The notes below the pieces were generated by a model. The model was not told the origin of the DNA. It did no database searches and was given only the letters and a program-made list of their open reading frames with translations. Source: Cyprinodon diabolis (taxonomy: Eukaryota; Chordata; Actinopteri; Cyprinodontiformes; Cyprinodontidae). Taken from it: a stretch of DNA of 64,000 nt. Position numbers and translations under genes: made by a program. Positions 58,963-64,000 of the stretch are shown here, piece after piece (positions within the stretch are counted from its first letter, which is position 1; the number at the start of each line of letters is the position of its first letter). Location: the NCBI GenBank assembly GCA_030533445.1, contig CM060070.1, forward strand, positions 48,695,089 to 48,759,088. Reading direction: 5' to 3'.

Positions 58963-59184
58963 CATTGTGTTGCTTCACCTGCCAGCTCCCCTGTGTGCCG
59001 TCTGGGTCAATGCTAAAGTTAAAAGGTGCTGCAAATGGAAATGTATCTTCATCTTCAGCATTAACAATCAGCTTGTTCTCTGATGTGCACATCGACATTA
59101 AGTCTGTGGTCAGCTTTGGACAGTGATCATTGTACGGCTGCACCTCGATGGCTATAGTGCCAGTAGCTGTTTTAGCTGGCATAT
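58963..59184 (-). CDS. dsg2: desmoglein exon: end of EC4 into extracellular anchor
   Basis: The exon has 222 nt, acceptor CCCCCCCACAG, donor GTAAGA. It reads TATGTIAIEVQPYNDHCPKL, the C-terminal strand and linker of EC4. PYNDHCP replaces the DINDNCP calcium motif of human DSG2. It then reads NAEDEDTFPFAAPFNFSIDP followed by SWQVKQHN, matching the start of the extracellular anchor. The loss of part of the DxNDN motif may weaken calcium binding at this junction, an inference. Confidence 0.88.
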
Positions 59185-60718
59185 CTGTGGGGGGGGTAAA
59201 CACACAAAGCTGGTTATGATGGCCTTCTATCTCACTAACACAATGACAGAACCTCTTTTCCACTAATGATGTTTTCCTGCACATACAAAATATCCACATT
59301 TTGTAATATGAGCATTTTTTGTTCTCATCACCCTCTCTGTAAGGGAGAGCCCAGCCATCCTGCTGAGGAAGCTGATTTTAGTATCGTTAGTTTATTATCT
59401 GATTTCCTGAGCACATGAGGAACATAGACCAACAGTAAATAGACAGCTTTGCCTTTTGGCTCAGCTTTCTCTTCAGCACAGTGGACTGATGCAGCATCCC
59501 CTTAAAGGTGGAATCCACCTCAACCTCCAATCATGAACAGGAACTCAAGACACTAGAACTCCTTGCCTTGAAGCAGGACCTCCCCAACCTGAAGAGGGAA
59601 AACCAACACTTTCAGTCAAGAACCACGGCCTCGAACTTGGCGAAGCTGATCTTTATCACAGCTCCTTATCAATTTCCACAGTGAATGCTTTGGGTCTTGG
59701 CAGGTGGGAACCAGCAAAACCATGTCATCTGCATTAGCAGGGATGAATCCTCTGGTCCCCAAACCAGACTCCCTCTGGCCCTTGGCTCAACTAGAAATCC
59801 TGTTCATCAAGCACTGCTTGAGTCCAACATGCACTGGCAGCAGGGCCGGTCCAACTTAATGCTGGTGATTCCAACCAAACTCCTGCTCCACTTCTACAAA
59901 GATTGTGAGTCCTTCAGTAAAGAGCTCCTGACTCCTGGAGCGCACCCCACAGGGAAACTCAACGGCCTTCTACAGGTCCACCGGAGAACATAGATGGCTA
60001 CAGCAACCTGCACAGGGTGTAGAGCAGGTGCAGGTGTAGACCAAGGGAGATACTATTAGTATTATTTTACTTTTTTTACTCTACATTGTTTTACAGAACT
60101 GCAAAGTCAAAAACAGCCTTGATGAAAGAACAAGATCAAGACTGAGACAAAAAGATCCAAGGTTGGAAAAGATAAAGGTTGAGACCAGCTTTCATCTCTG
60201 AAAGTCTAACCCAGAAAATATTCACCTAGATTTGATTGTATTTTTTTTTTTTTGTTAATACATCAAATTAGATGTTATAGAACATTGTTTCACAGCGACT
60301 GCCTTCAACTGAAAAAATGAAATATTATAAAGCTTAAAGATTAAACCTTAATGCAATTTGACACAGACAGCAAAGAGCAGATGTGTTCAGCAGCTGTCAA
60401 TCTGTTGAGAGTTTTTTGGATCAGAGATGTTTATAACATATGTATTAAAAGTCTTAGTTTCTGCACATAATGAACAAATCACAGGTTAGCTAAGCTTTAA
60501 AAGGATAAACTTAGCAGCATTAATTGATGTAAAAATGAACTGTGGGTGCTGCTGTGGTGGGGAGGCAGAGTCCCAGCCCTGCTGACCTTTGCCAAATGTC
60601 TCTCCTCACTCATAGTGGGTTTATTTGATTAACAAGTACCCTAACCTCAGTTTATTGACCAATTTAAACTTTGACTGCTGTGTCTAAATATATCAAACCT
60701 TAAATAATAAAACTGTAC
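59185..60718 (-). other. desmoglein intron with an old LINE fragment
   Basis: About 59330-60000 is a degenerate LINE (separate entry). The remainder to 60718 is AT-rich with no recognised element. Confidence 0.65.
59330..60000 (-). mobile_element. degenerate LINE reverse transcriptase fragment
   Basis: Read on the minus strand, about 59725-59680 gives MQMTWFCW in one frame and an ADDMVLLVPTCQDPKH-like reading in another, the YADD-type catalytic region. Further on come LLQGKEF, a KAKLSIY-like stretch and SSAGWLGSPLQRG, the order seen in a common fish LINE RT. Many stops and shifts are present, so the copy is old. It differs from the L2-like copies elsewhere in the window. Confidence 0.55.
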
Positions 60719-60867
60719 CGTCTGTGATGCAGAGTATTTCAGCAAAATATGTCCCATTGACCAGACGAAGTGCAGACGGGTCGCTATAAGGGTCCTTGGT
60801 CAATTTGATCTCAGCTGTCTGGGGGTCAATGCTAAGCCAGTTGAGGGGGTCGTTGGCTTTTAGATAC
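60719..60867 (-). CDS. dsg2: desmoglein exon: EC4 core
   Basis: The exon has 149 nt, acceptor GCTGTGTAG, donor GTACAG. It completes a split Met codon and reads YLKANDPLNWLSIDPQTAEI followed by KLTKDPYSDPSALRLVNGTY and FAEILCITDG. The counterpart in human DSG2 is [20 protein letters not shown]. The NGTY segment is a potential N-glycosylation site shared with the human protein. It encodes beta strands of the fourth cadherin repeat, which supports cell-cell adhesion. Confidence 0.9.
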
Positions 60868-60945
60868 CTACACAGCATATAAAGAAATAACTAGATGAGT
60901 CAATGAGCAAAGATGAGGCTTAATTTTGTTAGTGTATATACTTAC

Positions 60946-61442
60946 ATAACATTCTTTGCTGGATTCCCAGTGTCTCCATCTATTGCAGGATAACGGGCAA
61001 CGATGTTATTAATGCTGAAGGACTGGTTTCGTGTTACTGGAATAGCTTTGGGCACTGAATCAAAATGTGGGGGGTCCGGCTGGTTCTTCACGTTGATTTT
61101 AATTGGATAGGTCTTCAAAGCTGTTCCACTGGATCCTCCAGATCCGCTCCCACTGCCCCCACCGCCCCCACTGCTTCCACCTCCCCCACTGCCCCCACTG
61201 CTCCCACCTCCCCCACTGCTCCCCAAACCCCCACTACCCCCACCGCCCCCACTACTCCCACTGCCCCCACTAGCCCCACCGCCCCCACTACTCCCACTGC
61301 CCCCACTAGCCCCCCCACCCCCACTAGCCCCAAAGCCCACACTAGCCCCACTAGCCCCTCCTCCAGAAGATCCAAACGGTGGAGCCTTGTTCCGTACTAC
61401 TAGTCCCAGATCCATGGTTTTTACCTTTTCAAAGTCCACAGC
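60946..61442 (-). CDS. dsg2: desmoglein exon: end of EC3 with Gly/Ser insert, start of EC4
   Basis: The exon has 497 nt, acceptor CTCTTTAG, donor GTAAGT. It reads AVDFEKVKTMDLGLVVRNKA, the F strand of EC3, then an 84-residue Gly/Ser-rich tract (61122-61373). It resumes with LKTYPIKINVKNQPDPPHFD, the G strand and the EC3-EC4 linker, and ends in ARYPAIDGDTGNPAKNV of EC4. In human DSG2 the same F-G loop is about 12 residues. The tract is in frame (252 nt) and the exon phase is kept, so it is probably expressed as a flexible loop. A plus-strand frame rich in Ser/Thr/Pro over it is a shadow. Confidence 0.88.
61122..61373 (-). repeat. coding Gly/Ser minisatellite in EC3
   Basis: GGGGASGGSGSS-type units, nominally 12-15 codons, repeat about six times. 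The DNA is strongly C-rich on the plus strand, and the repeats are exact multiples of three bases. Confidence 0.9.
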
Positions 61443-61630
61443 CTAAAGAGGGATACAGAAGAACAAAGTTTGAACCTCAAGAGAAATGCCTTGAAATGTG
61501 GAATATTAATGGTGTGTGATTCAGCTCTATGCAGAGATAAACTCATTTCCTTTCATCAAGTGAAATTATAAACTGTTGGTTCTTGATTCTCTACCCCAGA
61601 GGATCTTCCTAATGTTCATCTGCTAGCATT

Positions 61631-61655
61631 GCCCCCCCCCCCCCCCCCCCCCCCC
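61631..61655 (+). repeat. poly-C tract
   Basis: About 25 consecutive C in an intron. Confidence 0.95.
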
Positions 61656-62319
61656 ATCAGCTAAGATGAAGGCTACTAGTGTCAGAATGTGGTCCTGCTT
61701 TGCCTGCAGCGCCCCCCTTTGGTCAAGCTCCTCTCTGCTGCACTGAATCACGATTTTTGTCACCACCTGTTTCGTCTCTTCCTGATTCCTGGTTGATACG
61801 TAATTATCCCACCTTTTATGTTGCCATTAAAATCTAATCTCTGCTGGGAATGAGTTGCCAGACTAAAAGCTTAGGGCATGTATGGACATATTGCCTGCAG
61901 AGTTTTCTGGCTGTATTCTGGGATGGAGACATGACATCATTAATAATTACCAATTAAGATTTAAAATGAAAACATTTACAGGGGTTTATTCAACTCAGTT
62001 TCATAACTGGTTTAGATAATCACGTATATCTGTAGATTAAGATAATGGTTGATTATAATCATTAAAGCCTAGTAGCATTAATCACTATTAATTTTATAAG
62101 AATAATTAGGGATGAATTAAGGATGAATTATTAATTAATAATTATTACTGATAATATTCATGCATTAAAAACATTGTGCAACCCTCTCCATGAGAAACAA
62201 AATTAATTTGAATAGAAATTATATTTACAGTTTCTTAAAAAACACAACTGACATTCAGCTCAAGTTAGTGATAGCCATAGCAGCCAATCAGGAAGGATAA
62301 ATATTTAATTCCCAACTTA

Positions 62320-62619
62320 TTCCTTATGTTCCTAACAGAGCACTTTGCTCTCAATCTGCAGGTTTACTAGTGGTTCCTAGAATTTCTAAAAGTAGAATGG
62401 GAGGCAGATCTTTTAGTTCTCAGGCTCCTCTCCTGTGGAACCAACTACCAGTTTTAGTCCGTGAGGCAGACACCCTGTCTACTTTTAAGACTAGGCTTAA
62501 AACTTTCCTTTTTGATAAAGCTTCTAGTTAGAGTGGCTCAGGTTATCCTGATCTATCTCTACAGTTCTGCTGCTATAGGCTTAGACTGCTGGAGGACATA
62601 GGGACCCCTTTTTCATCAC
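62320..62619 (+). mobile_element. internal fragment of the L2-like LINE (copy C)
   Basis: Matches the end of the RT coding region and the first part of the 3' UTR of copies A and B, from the IVPYVPNRAL equivalent to the GGAGGACATAGGGACCCC segment. Both ends are cut and the usual tail is missing, so it was truncated after or during insertion. Confidence 0.85.
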
Positions 62620-62754
62620 TATAACATCCTTCTATGTTTTTTTAGATTAGGATTGATTCCTGTTGTGTCCTATTTTTGCTAGGCTTTTTCAATACTTGGG
62701 GCTTATCGGTACAGCCTTAAGTATGTAATATACTAGTATATAATAGTACAATAC

Positions 62755-62940
62755 CTTCTCAAGCACTAAGATGCCCTCATTGGTTTTGGGATCAGTTTTA
62801 ATGCTGAAATATCCATCCTCATTCCCTTTGACAATGTCAAAAACAGCCTCCCAGTTTTCCGTTTTCTCGAGGTCGTTGTCCTGTGCTTTGATCCTCATCA
62901 CCTCAACACCAAATGTGTTTTCTTCAATGCTTCCTTCATA
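62755..62940 (-). CDS. dsg2: desmoglein exon: EC3 N-terminal half
   Basis: The exon has 62 codons in phase 0, acceptor TTTTTCAG, donor GTATTG. It reads [20 protein letters not shown] then [20 protein letters not shown] then [20 protein letters not shown]. The EEN and AQDND groups are the calcium-binding signatures of a cadherin repeat. The sequence tracks human DSG2 EC3 closely (VEVLRIKAQDFDEM...GNEGGYFHIETDAQTNEGI from memory). Confidence 0.92.
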
Positions 62941-63283
62941 CTGAAAAACACACACAGAACAATGTGATGGTTCATTCGTTTGTTCATCACAGCTTCAATG
63001 TGTGAGCAGGTCAGGGTTTCTGATCCTTTCACATCTTAAGTATGAAAGGGTCACCCACAGTGCTGGTGACAATCCCCCAAACACCACCCCCCACCCCCGA
63101 TAGCAGAAGATGTGGGTCAAAGTCAATTGGCAATGAGACAGAGCCAAGCTTCCTGTTTCTGTTATTTTTTATTCCGTTTTCTCTCGACACGTAATTGGAG
63201 GGTAGTGGCGGTCGCAGGGTTCCTGTTACCTGATTTAATGGATACCAGTTAGCATGCTGGCTGAGTGGCTGTCAAACTTTTCT

Positions 63284-63316
<33 letters not shown>

Positions 63317-63731
63317 GATCCTATTATTTAGCTATTTTTCAGTAGGTTTAAGTCCTAAAATAAATACCCAGAAATGAAAGTTGGACTCAAGCCGACCAGC
63401 AAAACCAAGTCAGTCTGGAGGAGCTTCATCAGTGGATAGAGGCAGCGTCAGTTACCCAGATTATAACATAAATATAAAGAAACCTACAAACCAAACGTGG
63501 CCTTTGAGTTAAAAAAGGAAACAGGAAGTTTGGGAGTTTGTTACTTATGCATATTCATATCAATTCAGCTTATTTCTACAGCACACATACTCTGAAGGCT
63601 TTTTACAGACAATTCAACCAGTTCATGCATATAGAAGCTGTAACATAGACACAGCAAACCAGTCCACCAAAGTTATGACAAACTCTTGAAAACCTCAAAG
63701 CAACATGTTCTCACTGAAACCAGACACCTAC
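62941..63731 (-). other. desmoglein intron
   Basis: Contains an ATC trinucleotide repeat at about 63283-63316 and a LINE-tail-like patch at about 63555-63630 (CAATTCAGCTTATTTCTACA). Nothing else is recognised. Confidence 0.6.
63283..63316. repeat. ATC trinucleotide microsatellite
   Basis: About eleven ATC units in an intron. Confidence 0.9.
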
Positions 63732-63866
63732 TGCAGATTTTTCCAGAGTTGGAAGATTGTCGTTGACATCGTTAAGAGTGATAGTGACTGTGCCTGTTGT
63801 AGTGTGTCCCCCTGGTGCGCCGTATAGATCTGCAGCAGTCACTGTTAGAATGTATGTATCTTCTTC
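63732..63866 (-). CDS. dsg2: desmoglein exon: C-terminal half of EC2
   Basis: The exon has 45 codons, acceptor TTTTCAG, donor GTAGGT. It reads EEDTYILTVTAADLYGAPGG then HTTTGTVTITLNDVNDNLPT and LEKSA. DVNDNLP is the DxNDNxP calcium motif closing a cadherin repeat, and the following exon starts EC3 in the same phase. This is the most upstream exon in the window. Signal peptide, propeptide, EC1 and the rest of EC2 are beyond 64000. Confidence 0.9.
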
Positions 63867-64000
63867 CTGAAAAGAAATTAGCAGTTAGAGCCTAATGAAG
63901 ACGAGTGTTTCACTCAGAGTGCTGCAGAAAGTCAAATAAACCCCCAAATCAATGCATACATAGGGGAAAAGAGTTATTATGTTCTTTTGTGTAGTTTTTG

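Larger units (their letters stand above)
61443..62754 (-). other. desmoglein intron
   Basis: Holds a poly-C tract at about 61631-61655 and a LINE fragment (62320-62619). The remaining DNA, including the AT-rich part at 61960-62240, shows nothing recognisable. Confidence 0.65.

Noticed and set aside
61065..61403. Plus-strand open frame rich in Thr/Pro/Ala
   Set aside because: It is the antisense of the Gly/Ser-rich desmoglein exon and exists only because that repeat lacks stops in several frames.

Overview
This window is vertebrate, almost certainly teleost fish, genomic DNA. A spliced minus-strand desmosomal cadherin gene with GT-AG introns occupies the right-hand part. The repeats are typical of fish: L2/CR1-like LINE copies with AATTG-type tails, hAT-like non-autonomous elements with 8-bp target duplications, a piggyBac transposase, a Sushi-type Ty3/Gypsy remnant and a degraded endogenous retrovirus. 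I see no prokaryotic operons, RNA genes or CRISPR.

Layout. 1-7212: a defective endogenous retrovirus. It runs from the last 16 bases of its 5' LTR and a tRNA-Phe-like primer site, through a gag zinc knuckle and protease, to a heavily deleted env, a partly duplicated 3' end and the 3' LTR. No reverse transcriptase or integrase is visible. Two later insertions sit inside it: a 772-bp solo LTR (1060-1831, 5-bp duplication GTATG) and a piggyBac-type transposon (about 3475-5419) whose transposase has an intron and two in-frame stops. 7213-13600: a transposon nest (hAT-like element, inside it a second hAT fragment, inside that a Gypsy remnant), followed by an L2-like LINE and a second truncated LINE tail. 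14248-44787: about 30.5 kb of continuous 34-bp satellite, roughly 900 monomers, organised into long higher-order repeats (about 4.91 kb x 2.9 and 3.30 kb x 2), with no transposon insertions that I can see. 45008-47576: a second copy of the solo LTR, inverted (duplication CTATG), split by another LINE insertion. 47582-50041: non-coding DNA, including the expected 3' UTR of the cadherin gene.

50042-63866, minus strand: nine consecutive coding exons of a desmoglein (dsg2-like), from the end of EC2 through EC3, EC4, the extracellular anchor, the membrane segment and the plakoglobin-binding tail to the stop codon. All exon phases agree (2862 nt, 954 codons including stop). The first exons lie beyond 64000. 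An 84-residue Gly/Ser-rich tract is inserted in EC3. Its introns hold two hAT-like elements with perfect 8-bp target duplications, three or four LINE fragments and several microsatellites.

The only host gene I can support is the desmoglein. Everything else is mobile or tandemly repeated DNA, and the most unusual structure is the hierarchically organised 34-bp satellite lying about 5 kb beyond the gene's 3' end.
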